Below are positions 1-8,018 of a stretch of 64,000 nucleotides of DNA, one piece after another. The notes beneath the pieces were generated by a model that worked only from the letters and a program-made list of their open reading frames with translations, had not been told where the DNA came from and did not search any database. The stretch is from contig NZ_VOBQ01000023.1 of NCBI RefSeq assembly GCF_007833165.1, positions 1 through 64,000 of the forward strand, written 5' to 3'. A program made the translations under genes and the position numbers. The DNA is from Caenimonas sedimenti. GTDB taxonomy: Bacteria; Pseudomonadota; Gammaproteobacteria; Burkholderiales; Burkholderiaceae_C. Numbering within the stretch: the first letter of the stretch is position 1; each line of letters opens with the position of its first letter.

Positions 1-326
1 AAGACTTCGATGCGCGGGAAGCGGCCTGCGGTGTTGCCGGGCAGCGTCCAGGAGACATCGACCACGCCGTCCTTGGCCTGGTCGTACAGCTGCACCGGGG
101 TGCCGCCCAGCTGCATGGCCGGGTAGCCCTCGAACTTGATGCGGCCGCCCGACTCTTTCTCGACCTTTTCCATCCACGGCTTGTGCATGGTCAGCCACAC
201 GTTGGACTGCGGCGCCATGAAGGTGTGGAACTTGAGGGTGACGGCTTGCTGGGCGAGGCCGCTCAGCGAGGAACCGCCGAGGGCCGCGGCGGCGCCGGAT
301 TTGAGCAGGGTACGACGTTGGATCAT
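1..326 (-). CDS. dctP: TRAP transporter substrate-binding protein (DctP family), 3' part outside window
   Basis: Periplasmic solute receptor of a TRAP transporter; only the first 108 residues are in the window and the gene runs off the left edge. The start ATG is at 326, preceded by GGAGATTCAA. The N-terminus has a twin-arginine-like signal (RRTLLK, then an Ala/Gly-rich hydrophobic stretch to about residue 25), and the mature part opens with the VTLKFHTF-type strand usual in DctP proteins. It is the last gene of the minus-strand gentisate operon, behind dctQ and dctM, so the imported compound is probably an aromatic acid such as gentisate or a precursor. The ligand is inferred from neighbours only. 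Confidence 0.85.
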   Translation of the reverse strand, partial: MIQRRTLLKSGAAAALGGSSLSGLAQQAVTLKFHTFMAPQSNVWLTMHKPWMEKVEKESGGRIKFEGYPAMQLGGTPVQLYDQAKDGVVDVSWTLPGNTAGRFPRIEV

Positions 327-401
327 TTGAATCTCCTAGGCTGCAAAGTAAAACGCAAAAGCGTCCGCCGCAGGTCCGGGGCTTTCCCCTAAGAGGCCCT
401 G

Positions 402-1721
402 CTACTTGATGAATCCCACCAGCCAGAGCGGGATGATGGGGAAGAAGAGGAACAGCATGGTCCGGAGGACGTCGCTGATCAGGAAAGGCATGACCCCGCG
501 GTACGTCTCGCCCATGGGAACGTCCTTGGCCATGCCATTGACGATGTAGACGTTCAGCCCGACCGGCGGTGCGATCAGGCCGAAGCCCACGGTCATGAGC
601 ACCATGATGCCGAACCAGATGGCCGTCAGGTCCTTGGACATGCCGAAGTCGAGCGCCATGATCATCGGGAAGAAGATCGGGATGGTCAGCAGCAGCATCG
701 ACAGCTCGTCCATCACCGCGCCCAGCAGCACGTAGAACAGCAGGATGGCGACGACGACGATGAGTGGCGACAGGCCCCAGCTGCCCACCACGGCGGCCAG
801 CTGGTTGGGCACCTGCGTCAGTGCCAGCGCGGCGTTCATCAGGTCGGCGCCGAGGAAGATCAGGAAGATCATGGCGGCGCTGGTCGCGGTGCCGTAGAAG
901 CACTCCTTGAATTTATCGATCGTCATCTCGCCCTTCAGGAGCGCGGTGAGGAAAGTTGTTGCCGCACCCACCGCCGCACCCTCCGTCGGCGTGAAGAAAC
1001 CGCCGTAGATGCCGCCGAAGACCAGCAGGAAGATGACCGCGATGGGCGCCACGCCGGCGATGGCGCGCGCCGTGAGCGGCGGCGGCGCGTCCTCGACTTC
1101 CGGCGCATGCCCCGGGGAAACACGGACGTAGATGGCCACGGCCAGCATGTACCCGAACATCGCAATGATGCCGGGCACGATGGCCGCGGCGAAGAGCTTG
1201 CTGATGTTCTGCTCGGTCAGGATGGCGTAGATGACCAGCACGATCGAGGGCGGCAGCTGGATGCCCAGGGTGCCGCCCGCGGCGAGCGTCCCGGTCGCGA
1301 TGCGTCCCGAATAGCCATGCTTGCGCATTTCCGGCAAGGCGACGCTCGTGATGGTCGCGGCCGTTGCGACGGACGACCCGCTGATGGCGCCGAAGGCCGC
1401 GCAGGCCAGCAGCGAGGCCATCGCCAGGCCGCCCTTGAAGCGGCCGAGCACCGCCGCGGCGAATTCGAACAGTGCCTTGCTGATGCCGCCCTTGGTAGCG
1501 AAATGCCCCATCAGGATGAAGAGCGGGATCACCGACAGGTCGTAGTTCGCGAACCGCGCGAAAGCCTGCGTGTTGAGAAAGTTCGAGAACGGCAACCAGC
1601 CCGTCTGCGTCACATAGCCGATGGCGCCGGCGGCAAACATGCTCACCGCGATCGGGATGCGGATGGCCATGCAGGCCAGCATGATCCCGAAGATCAGGCC
1701 CGTGAGCCCCAATGAGCTCAT
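402..1721 (-). CDS. dctM: TRAP transporter large permease (DctM family)
   Basis: Large membrane subunit that carries the solute and the coupling ion through the inner membrane. It has 439 residues, the normal size for DctM, and about a dozen hydrophobic segments. The C-terminal half has the Gly/Pro-rich text typical of the family, for example GLIAPPVGLNVYIVNG. A longer open frame reaches 1829, but the real start is the ATG at 1721: it overlaps the dctQ stop by four bases (ATGA) and begins with a short hydrophobic N-terminus. The gap to dctP holds only a small GGGG-CTTT-CCCC hairpin (378-389), which might stabilise the upstream message. Confidence 0.92.
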   Translation of the reverse strand: MSSLGLTGLIFGIMLACMAIRIPIAVSMFAAGAIGYVTQTGWLPFSNFLNTQAFARFANYDLSVIPLFILMGHFATKGGISKALFEFAAAVLGRFKGGLAMASLLACAAFGAISGSSVATAATITSVALPEMRKHGYSGRIATGTLAAGGTLGIQLPPSIVLVIYAILTEQNISKLFAAAIVPGIIAMFGYMLAVAIYVRVSPGHAPEVEDAPPPLTARAIAGVAPIAVIFLLVFGGIYGGFFTPTEGAAVGAATTFLTALLKGEMTIDKFKECFYGTATSAAMIFLIFLGADLMNAALALTQVPNQLAAVVGSWGLSPLIVVVAILLFYVLLGAVMDELSMLLLTIPIFFPMIMALDFGMSKDLTAIWFGIMVLMTVGFGLIAPPVGLNVYIVNGMAKDVPMGETYRGVMPFLISDVLRTMLFLFFPIIPLWLVGFIK

Positions 1722-2206
1722 ATGGCCGCCTCGGGTTCTTCCGCGCCGCCGAAGCCGAACACGGCTTGGTACAGCGAGATCACGCCTGCCAGGATGAACG
1801 GCGGAACCATCGTGGCGTAGACCACCCATTCGGGGAAGCCCATGATCTGCGTTTCAGAATTCGAGGAGTAGCTGTTCAGGCCGCCCAGGGTGGTGCGCCA
1901 GGCCAGCAGCGCGAAGATCGCGGCGAGAAGAAGGCAGCCGAAGCGGTCCAGCTTGTCGTTGACCGAGGGCCGCAAGCCCGCGGTGAAGAAGTCGACGATG
2001 ATGTTGCCGCGCCGCAGCTGGCACAGCGGCATGAACAGCGCGATGGCGGCGCCCGCCGCAACGGCGGTGAGCTCGAACGCGCCGACGATGGACACGCCCA
2101 CCGTGTTGCGCCCGATCAGGCTGCCGCATGTCATGAGCGTGATGCCCGTCAGCAGCACGCCGGCCAGGATGGCGCAGAACCTGGCCAGTGCATCCAATAT
2201 CCGCAA
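1718..2206 (-). CDS. dctQ: TRAP transporter small permease (DctQ family)
   Basis: Small four-helix membrane subunit that partners DctM in a TRAP transporter. It has 162 residues with four hydrophobic segments, at about residues 8-30, 45-63, 88-105 and 128-150. The charged LRRGNIIVDFF loop between helices two and three is characteristic of DctQ. The ATG at 2206 follows CGAAGGAGCG. Its stop overlaps the dctM start, so the two membrane subunits are translationally coupled. It lies 48 bases after the fumarylpyruvate hydrolase gene on the same strand, which ties the transporter to the gentisate pathway. Confidence 0.9.
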   Translation of the reverse strand: MRILDALARFCAILAGVLLTGITLMTCGSLIGRNTVGVSIVGAFELTAVAAGAAIALFMPLCQLRRGNIIVDFFTAGLRPSVNDKLDRFGCLLLAAIFALLAWRTTLGGLNSYSSNSETQIMGFPEWVVYATMVPPFILAGVISLYQAVFGFGGAEEPEAAI

Positions 2207-2254
2207 GCGGCGCTCCTTCGTTGTTTTGTTTCTCTGGTGCGCGCGAACCCGGGG

Positions 2255-2956
2255 TCACGCAGCCTGGATTTTCACCGAAAGCGTGCCGAGGCCGCCGACC
2301 CCACCAACCAGGGTGTCGCCGGCCACGACGGCGGCCACGCCCTCGGGGGTCCCGCTATAGATCAGGTCGCCGGGCTGCAGTTCCCAGGCGGCCGACAGGT
2401 GTTCGATGGTCTCGCCGATGTTCCAGATCAACTTGGACACGTTGCTGCGTTGCCGGTCCGAGCCGTTCACCTGCACCCAGATGTCGGCATTGGCGACGTC
2501 ACCGGCCTGGGCCACGGGCGTGATCGGGCCGATCGGCGCCGACTCGTCGAAAGCCTTGCCGATGCACCAGGGGCGGCCCTGCTTCTTCATCTCGCCTTGC
2601 AGGTCGCGGCGCGTCATGTCGAGGCCGACGGCATATCCGAAGATGTGCTTGTGGGCGTCCGCGGCCTGGATGTTCCTGCCGCCCGTCCCAATGGCCACGA
2701 CGAGTTCGATCTCGTGGTGCAGGTCCTTGGTGAGGCTCGGGTAGCGCATCGTCCCGGTTTCACCGGCGTTCACCACCACGACGGCGTCGGCCGGCTTCAT
2801 GAAGAAGAACGGCGGCTCGCGCCCGGTGAAACCCATCTCCTTGGCATGCTCCACGTAGTTGCGCCCGACGCAATAGATGCGGTGCACCGGGAACCGCTCG
2901 GCGCGGCCGGTGACGGGCACGCTGGCGGCGGGCGCTGGGGGGAAAACGTAGCTCAT
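2255..2956 (-). CDS. nagK: Fumarylacetoacetate hydrolase family protein, probable fumarylpyruvate hydrolase
   Basis: Probably hydrolyses fumarylpyruvate to fumarate and pyruvate, the last step of the gentisate pathway. The protein has 233 residues from the ATG at 2956, the usual size of the short FAH-superfamily enzymes. The metal-binding carboxylates of the family are present: HHEIEL gives E82 and E84, and GLDMTRRD gives D113. The sequences IYCVGRNYVEHAKEMG and YSGTPEGVAAV also match the fumarylpyruvate/acylpyruvase group. The start overlaps the end of the gentisate dioxygenase gene by four bases, which supports this substrate over the other acylpyruvates the family accepts. Confidence 0.88.
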   Translation of the reverse strand: MSYVFPPAPAASVPVTGRAERFPVHRIYCVGRNYVEHAKEMGFTGREPPFFFMKPADAVVVVNAGETGTMRYPSLTKDLHHEIELVVAIGTGGRNIQAADAHKHIFGYAVGLDMTRRDLQGEMKKQGRPWCIGKAFDESAPIGPITPVAQAGDVANADIWVQVNGSDRQRSNVSKLIWNIGETIEHLSAAWELQPGDLIYSGTPEGVAAVVAGDTLVGGVGGLGTLSVKIQAA

Positions 2957-4008
2957 GACAACCTTTCTTCGCGGTGGATGCCCAGCGCCTGGTGCACCGG
3001 ACGGTCTGAAAAACTGAACAGCACGCAGCCCCGCGCGGAAGTGAGGCGCGCAGTGTGCCATGAGGGAATCACGAAATGATCGCGCGGGCCGAAGCGGAAC
3101 GCATAGCTGTTATCACCATGTTCGATGGCCACTTCGCCTTCCCCCTCGACCACGCTGTACACGGCGCCGTCGGTCTGGCGGAAACCCTTTCCGTGGAAAC
3201 CCGCAGGCAAGCGCTGCATGAAGGTGGCGATGGTCGGCATCGGCCAGCCGCCGGTGAGCGGGTTCACGTAGCGCAGCTTGACGCCATCCCAGGCGTCCAC
3301 GGGCGCGTGGCGCTCCAGTTGCTCCAGCGCCTCGCGGCTGCGGTCGTAGGGGTAGCTGAAGATCGGCGAGGTGGCGCCGAAGGGCGGCTCGTGCCGCACG
3401 GGGACCATGTTGTGGCCATAGCGCGCGAGGCTCGTCCCTTCTGGCCGGCTCACGTCCTGCGAGCGGGCGGCTCCGTTCTCCGCGAAACCGGCGTCGAAGA
3501 AGCGGACCATGGGGATGTCGAGCCCATCCAGCCAGACCACGGGGCCATCGGCCTCGCTCCCGTGATCGTGCCAGGTCCAGCTGGGCGTGATGATGAAATC
3601 TCCCGGGCGCATGGTCGTGCGCTCGCCGTCCACCGCGGTGTAGGCGCCCGAACCCTCGACGATGAAGCGCAGGGCGCTCTGCGTGTGGCGGTGGCTGGGG
3701 GCCACCTCGCGCGGGAGGATCAGCTGCAGGCCCGCGTAAAGGGATTGCGTGACGGCGGACTGGCCGCGCAGCGACGGGTTTTCGAGAATCAGGACGCGGC
3801 GCACGGCTTCCTCGGCCGTGATCGCTTCCCCGGCGCGCATCAGGAACGGCCGGACGTCCTCGTACTTCCACAGTGCCGGTACGCACGGAGTGCCGGGTTG
3901 GGGCGGTACCAGGGCATGCAGCACCTCCCACAAGGGCGTCAGGTGGTGCGGCGCCATGTCGCGATACAGCTGCTGGCGCAGCAGGGTGGCGGGGTGGGGT
4001 GCGTTCAC
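2953..4008 (-). CDS. gtdA: Gentisate 1,2-dioxygenase
   Basis: Fe(II) ring-cleavage dioxygenase that opens gentisate (2,5-dihydroxybenzoate) to maleylpyruvate. It has 351 residues, full length for this bicupin family. The first cupin shows SHRHTQSALRF with H106 and H108, and WTWHDHG with H147, matching the iron ligands of known gentisate dioxygenases. The second cupin (about residues 255-335) contains GAVYSVVEGEGEV and ends in HFVIPSWH. It sits between an FAD oxidoreductase gene (8 bases upstream) and the hydrolase gene (4-base overlap). The maleylpyruvate isomerase the pathway needs, unless hydrolysis is direct, is not in this operon; a zeta-class GST at 12196 is the local candidate. Confidence 0.93.
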   Translation of the reverse strand: MNAPHPATLLRQQLYRDMAPHHLTPLWEVLHALVPPQPGTPCVPALWKYEDVRPFLMRAGEAITAEEAVRRVLILENPSLRGQSAVTQSLYAGLQLILPREVAPSHRHTQSALRFIVEGSGAYTAVDGERTTMRPGDFIITPSWTWHDHGSEADGPVVWLDGLDIPMVRFFDAGFAENGAARSQDVSRPEGTSLARYGHNMVPVRHEPPFGATSPIFSYPYDRSREALEQLERHAPVDAWDGVKLRYVNPLTGGWPMPTIATFMQRLPAGFHGKGFRQTDGAVYSVVEGEGEVAIEHGDNSYAFRFGPRDHFVIPSWHTARLTSARGCVLFSFSDRPVHQALGIHREERLS

Positions 4009-4016
4009 AAGATCTC

Positions 4017-5360
4017 CTACCAGCTGCGGCCCAGATAGGCGCCGCCTTGTTCCAGCCGCGCCTGCAAGGCGGTCACGTCGACCTTGGCCGCGGCCACATC
4101 CGAAGCGATGGCCAAATGCGCGGCTTCGCCCGCCGCCTGGCCCATGACGAAGCAGGCGCCCGTGACGCGCGCAGCCGACTGCGCCTCATGGCTCATGGAG
4201 GCGCAGCGGCCGGCCACCCAGACGTTGTCGAGTCCGACCGGCACGGTCATGCGGTAGGGGAGGTGGTTGAAGCCGCGGCTCTCGGGGATCTTCGGCCAGC
4301 GGAATTCCACGTCGCCCTTCATGTGCAGTTCGAGCGGCCAGCCGTTGACGCCGATCGTGTCGTCGAAGCTGGCGCAGTCCAGCACGTCGGACTCGGTCAG
4401 CTCGTAGTGGCCGCGAACGCGTCGCGTCTCGCGGATGCCGACCTGCGGCGCGATGTCGACGATGTAGCTCTGCTCGAAGCCGGGCACCTCGCGCAGGAAG
4501 CCGGCCACGCTGGCGATCTGGCGGCGGCCGAGCACCTCGGCTTCGCTCAGCTCCAGGGCATCGGTCCCGTCCATCGCATTGCCGTCGCGGTTGGCGAGCT
4601 GCGTCAGGTTCACCCGCCATTCGATGCCGCTTTTCTGCGGCCGCACGATGGGCGTCTTGCGGGGAAACTGGTAGCGGCCTTCGGCCTCGGCCCGCAGCAT
4701 CAATTGCGGAATCACTTCCCAGGCCTTGCCGGCGCGCGCTGGATCGATGCCGTTCAGGCGGAACATCGTCGAGGGGTAGAGCATGTTGCCTTGCCCATCG
4801 CCTTTGGCATAGGGCACGCCGGCCCAGGCCGCGAGGTCGCCGTCCCCGGAGGCGTCGATGAAGGTGCGACCCAGCACGGCACGCCGGCCCGACTTGGTTT
4901 CCACCAGCAGCGCGGCCACGCGCTCTGGCGAGGCCATCACGACGCCGGCGGCGAGCGCATGGAACAGGATCTCCACGCCTGCCGACAGCAGCAGGTCGTC
5001 GGCCGCGATCTTGTAGGCCGCCGTGTCGTAGGCCTGCGCCACCGTCTTGCCGAACAGGGCGTGCGGTTCGTTCAGCCCGCCCAGGTGCGCGATCCGTTCC
5101 AGCAGGCCGTCGGCCACGCCGTGCACCACCTGACGGATGTCGCCATGGACGTTCGCATGCAAGCCGCAGAAGTTGGTCACGCCAGCCGCGGTCCCCATGC
5201 CACCGAGGAAGCCGTAGCGTTCCACCAGCAGGGTCTTGCGTCCGGCGCGCGCTGCCGCCACGGCGGCGGCCATGCCGGCCGGCCCGCCGCCCAGCACCAC
5301 CACCTCGTACTCGCCGTGGACTGGCGTCTCACGGCTGGGCTCGGTCAGGGTGCGCTGCAT
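4017..5360 (-). CDS. FAD-dependent oxidoreductase (FAD_oxidored type)
   Basis: Flavoprotein of 447 residues, first gene of the gentisate/TRAP operon. A Rossmann dinucleotide motif, VVVLGGGPAGMAAA, lies at residues 20-33, followed by KTLLVERYGFLGGMGTAAG, the signature of the PF12831-like FAD_oxidored proteins. The C-terminus holds the second FAD contact, VWVAGRCASMSHEAQSAARVTG. The true substrate is not evident. Members of this family next to TRAP transporters are usually unassigned oxidases or dehydrogenases of carboxylic acids. It may convert the imported compound toward gentisate, which is inference from position. The start is the ATG at 5360; the gap to the divergent marR gene is 82 bases and contains an inverted repeat. 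Confidence 0.82.
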   Translation of the reverse strand: MQRTLTEPSRETPVHGEYEVVVLGGGPAGMAAAVAAARAGRKTLLVERYGFLGGMGTAAGVTNFCGLHANVHGDIRQVVHGVADGLLERIAHLGGLNEPHALFGKTVAQAYDTAAYKIAADDLLLSAGVEILFHALAAGVVMASPERVAALLVETKSGRRAVLGRTFIDASGDGDLAAWAGVPYAKGDGQGNMLYPSTMFRLNGIDPARAGKAWEVIPQLMLRAEAEGRYQFPRKTPIVRPQKSGIEWRVNLTQLANRDGNAMDGTDALELSEAEVLGRRQIASVAGFLREVPGFEQSYIVDIAPQVGIRETRRVRGHYELTESDVLDCASFDDTIGVNGWPLELHMKGDVEFRWPKIPESRGFNHLPYRMTVPVGLDNVWVAGRCASMSHEAQSAARVTGACFVMGQAAGEAAHLAIASDVAAAKVDVTALQARLEQGGAYLGRSW

Positions 5361-5385
5361 GGGGTGGTCTCGTCCGCGGAATTGA

Positions 5386-5397
5386 TAAGCATACTTA
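5386..5397. promoter_or_regulatory. Candidate MarR operator
   Basis: The sequence TAAGCATACTTA has inverted TAAG/CTTA arms around a four-base centre, in the 82-base space between the FAD oxidoreductase gene and marR. MarR proteins bind short AT-rich inverted repeats in such divergent promoters and are often released by a phenolic ligand. The site would control both directions. It is short and only its position supports it. Confidence 0.4.
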
Positions 5398-5442
5398 CGA
5401 ATGACGATGCTGGCAAGCTCGGCCCGACGCTACACTGCCCGC

Positions 5443-5895
5443 ATGGGGAAGAGCTACGATTTCCGGCATGCGCCCGGCCACCTGATCCGGCGCGCGCACC
5501 AGGTCGCGGTCGCCATCTTCATGGAAGAGACGAGCGACTTCGAAGTGACGCCGGTGCAGTTCGCGATCCTCAACACGCTGATCGAGGCGCCCGGGGAAGA
5601 CCAGGTCACGCTGGCGCGCAATGTCGCATTCGATGCGGCCACGTTCGGCTCGGTGATCGCGCGGATCGAAAGCCGCGGCTGGGTGCGGCGCGAAGCCGAC
5701 GCCGCCGACAAGCGGCGCAAGCTGCTGTGGGTCACGCCTGAGGGCGAGGAGGCGGCCCAGCGCATGAAGCGCGCCGTGGCCAAGGCGCAGAGCCGCATCC
5801 TCGGCCCGCTCGAGGCGGCAGAGCGGGAACAGTTGCTGCGGCTGCTGCAGCGCCTGGTGGACGGGCATGATCCGGCGCCGCCGGATGCCACGTGA
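5443..5895 (+). CDS. MarR family transcriptional regulator
   Basis: Winged-helix repressor of 150 residues that most likely controls the gentisate/TRAP operon transcribed away from it. The start chosen is the ATG at 5443 (MGKSYDFRHAPGHL); an ATG at 5401 in frame would place coding sequence over the promoter and inverted repeat. The MarR core is clear: LTPVQF-like text as VTPVQFAILNTL, a recognition helix in DAATFGSVIARIESRGWV, and the wing with DAADKRRKLLWVTPEG. Aromatic-pathway MarR proteins usually respond to a pathway ligand, so gentisate or its precursor is a likely effector; this is inferred. Confidence 0.87.
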   Translation: MGKSYDFRHAPGHLIRRAHQVAVAIFMEETSDFEVTPVQFAILNTLIEAPGEDQVTLARNVAFDAATFGSVIARIESRGWVRREADAADKRRKLLWVTPEGEEAAQRMKRAVAKAQSRILGPLEAAEREQLLRLLQRLVDGHDPAPPDAT

Positions 5896-5904
5896 GGCCT
5901 GGCT

Positions 5905-6207
5905 TCAGTCCGACTTGGTGACCAGCGTGAAGTGCTCCACCACCGGCGGGCTGGCGAAGAACGGCCCGATGATCGCGCGCCATTCGGCGAACAGCGGCCC
6001 CTGGCGGAAATCCACGGTGTGGTTCTCCAGCGTATCCCAGAAGATCTGCAGCACGTAGCGCTCGGGGGATTCGATGCCCTTGTTGACCTTGTAGCCGCGC
6101 ATGCCCTTCGCGCGAACGGCCACGGTCGTGATGGCGCGCTGGATGGCTTCCTCGAAAGCGGCCTGCTGGCCGGGTGCGATGCGGATCTCGGCGATCTCCA
6201 GGATCAT
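5905..6207 (-). CDS. Antibiotic biosynthesis monooxygenase (ABM) domain protein
   Basis: Small dimeric alpha+beta barrel protein of 100 residues. Start ILEIAEIRIAPGQQAAFEEA and later YVLQIFWDTLENHTVDFRQGP are typical of ABM-domain proteins. The family includes cofactor-free monooxygenases of quinol-like substrates as well as proteins of unknown role. It is the last gene of the Rieske/GS-like/ferredoxin operon, 9 bases after the ferredoxin gene. A plausible job is oxidation or stabilisation of the hydroxylated product, for example a hydroquinone or aminophenol. No catalytic residue can be named from the sequence. Confidence 0.75.
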   Translation of the reverse strand: MILEIAEIRIAPGQQAAFEEAIQRAITTVAVRAKGMRGYKVNKGIESPERYVLQIFWDTLENHTVDFRQGPLFAEWRAIIGPFFASPPVVEHFTLVTKSD

Positions 6208-6216
6208 GTCTGCCCC

Positions 6217-6540
6217 TCAGTGTTGTGCGTCGGGCAAGTCTACCGTCAGGCCGTCCAGCTCGTCCGCCAGCGTGATCTGGCAGCTCAAGCGGCTCGTGGG
6301 GCGGCGCTCGGCCGCGGTGAATTCCAGCATGCCCGCTTCGTCGTCCTGGGGTGGCGGCAGCTGCGAAGCGAAGGGCTCACGCACATAGACATGGCAGGTC
6401 GCGCAGGTCATGAGGCCGCCGCAGTCGGCTTCGATGCCCGCCACGTTGGCGCTGACTGCCGCCTGCATCAGGCTGTCGCCGGTCTTGACCTCCAAGGTCG
6501 AAGTTGCGCCATTCGCGGCGACCAGGTGCACGGTGATCAT
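6217..6540 (-). CDS. [2Fe-2S] ferredoxin, adrenodoxin/putidaredoxin type
   Basis: Electron carrier of 107 residues, probably feeding the Rieske oxygenase encoded two genes upstream. The four cluster cysteines follow the C-X5-C-X2-C-X37-C spacing: C40, C46 and C49 in DCGGLMTCATCH, and C87 in SRLSCQ. The His after the third Cys and the absence of a C-terminal reductase domain place it with adrenodoxin/putidaredoxin ferredoxins, not with plant-type ones. The ATG at 6540 overlaps the stop of the GS-like gene (TGATG). No dedicated ferredoxin reductase gene is in the operon, so the reductase must be encoded elsewhere. Confidence 0.88.
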   Translation of the reverse strand: MITVHLVAANGATSTLEVKTGDSLMQAAVSANVAGIEADCGGLMTCATCHVYVREPFASQLPPPQDDEAGMLEFTAAERRPTSRLSCQITLADELDGLTVDLPDAQH

Positions 6541-8018
6541 CAAATCCTTCCGAAGTATTCGCGGCGCTGGAACTCGTCCTTGTCCTCGGCCTGCTCGAAG
6601 CGTATCTGCTCGGACTGCTTGAGGCGCGTGTAGTAGTCGATGAAATTGGCGCCGAACGCGGCGCAGAGGCGCTCGTCGGCGCGCAGCGCGGACAGAGCCT
6701 CACCCAGGCTCGTGGGCAGTTGCTCGCCCTCCCCGCCGTAAGGTGCTGCCGTCGCGGCGGGGGCGCGCAGGCCCCGGGCGACGCCGTCCAGGCCCGCATG
6801 GATCTGCGAGGCGAGATAGAGGTAGGGATTCGCCGCCGGCTCGCCGATGCGATTTTCGATGCGCGTCGCGCCGTCGCCGCATTCGCCGATCACGCGCAGC
6901 ATCGCACCGCGGTTGTCGCGGCCCCACAGCACGGCTTGCGGCGCGAGTGCGTTCGGGCGGAAGCGGCCGTAGCCGTTGGCGGTCGGGGTGCAGAACACCG
7001 CCATGCCGCGGGCATGCGCCAGCAAGCCAGCCAGGAAGTGCTCGCCGGTTTCCGACAAGGTCGATTGCGCGTCCGCCGCCGTGCTGCCTGCAGCGGGCGT
7101 GTCACGGCGGAACACGTTGCGGCCGGACGCCGGGTCGACCAGCGACTGGTGCAGGTGCCAGCCGCTGGACATGATGTTGGGGAAGGGCGGGCGGCACATG
7201 AAGGTCGCGTGGTAGCCAGCGCGCCGGAGCGCCATCTTCACCGCGTTGCGGAACAGCACCATGTTGTCGGCGGCGGTCAACGCGTCCGTCGCCTCGAACA
7301 CGGCTTCCACCTGGCTGGGCCCGAGCTCGATCTCCAGCGAGATCAGAGGCAGGCCCAGCGCCTGCGCGGTGTGCTGGACGATGCGCATCGGCTCCTCGGC
7401 CAGGTCATACCAGGCTTCCGCCAGCAGGTTGTAGCCGGGGTGCACCAGGCTCACGGCGGGGGGCGGCCCCGGCCACGCGGCTTGCAGGGGATCCAGTTGC
7501 GCCTGCGTGTCCTCGATGCGGTAGATGTGGAACTCGACCTCGAGCCCGCACTTCATCGCGAATCCCGCCTCGCCCAGCCGTTCCAGCGCGCGTTGCAGCA
7601 CGCGGCGCGTGTCGAGCTCGACCGGCTTGCCATCCTGGAACCACGGCTGCGCGCGCAGCACGCCGGTGGACGGCGTCCATGGCAGCCGGCGGAAGCTGGC
7701 CGGGTCCGCCAGCAGCAGCAGGTTGTTGGCGAAGCCGAACCCAGGCAGCGTCGCGGTGCCTCCGGGCTCGAAGACCTTGAAGGCGGTGCGGTCCGAGGTG
7801 TCCTTCAGCATGAGCGTGCTGACCATGCCCACGCCTTCGCGCAATGCACCCACCACCGCCGATGCCACGAGGGTCTTGCCGCGCACGACGCCATGGGCGT
7901 CGCACCAGCCGATGCGCACGAGTTCCAGGCCGCTGGCTTCGATCTCCCGCGCCAGGTCGTGCAGCGCTTGCTCGCGCGCCGCGTCATGGATGCCGCAGCG
8001 CTCGGCGAATGAAGTCAT
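6540..8018 (-). CDS. Glutamine synthetase family protein (putative gamma-glutamyl amine ligase)
   Basis: ATP-dependent ligase of the GS fold with 492 residues. Conserved active-site positions are visible: E160 and E162 in GLEVEFHIY, E231 and E238 in SLEIELGPSQVEAVF, SSGWHLHQSL (H288, H290) and RIENRIGEPAANPY (R390). The divergent text around these places it among GS-like gamma-glutamyl ligases (PuuA, IpuC, aniline-type enzymes), not among housekeeping GlnA. It overlaps both neighbours: the Rieske stop at its start (ATGA) and the ferredoxin start at its end. In aniline degraders a GS-like protein makes a gamma-glutamylated aromatic amine for the dioxygenase, so the same logic is likely here. 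The amine substrate is unknown. Confidence 0.85.
   Translation of the reverse strand: MTSFAERCGIHDAAREQALHDLAREIEASGLELVRIGWCDAHGVVRGKTLVASAVVGALREGVGMVSTLMLKDTSDRTAFKVFEPGGTATLPGFGFANNLLLLADPASFRRLPWTPSTGVLRAQPWFQDGKPVELDTRRVLQRALERLGEAGFAMKCGLEVEFHIYRIEDTQAQLDPLQAAWPGPPPAVSLVHPGYNLLAEAWYDLAEEPMRIVQHTAQALGLPLISLEIELGPSQVEAVFEATDALTAADNMVLFRNAVKMALRRAGYHATFMCRPPFPNIMSSGWHLHQSLVDPASGRNVFRRDTPAAGSTAADAQSTLSETGEHFLAGLLAHARGMAVFCTPTANGYGRFRPNALAPQAVLWGRDNRGAMLRVIGECGDGATRIENRIGEPAANPYLYLASQIHAGLDGVARGLRAPAATAAPYGGEGEQLPTSLGEALSALRADERLCAAFGANFIDYYTRLKQSEQIRFEQAEDKDEFQRREYFGRI

Noticed and set aside
1712..3079. A 455-codon plus-strand frame opposite dctQ and the hydrolase
   Set aside because: Antisense to two clear genes and low-complexity in composition.
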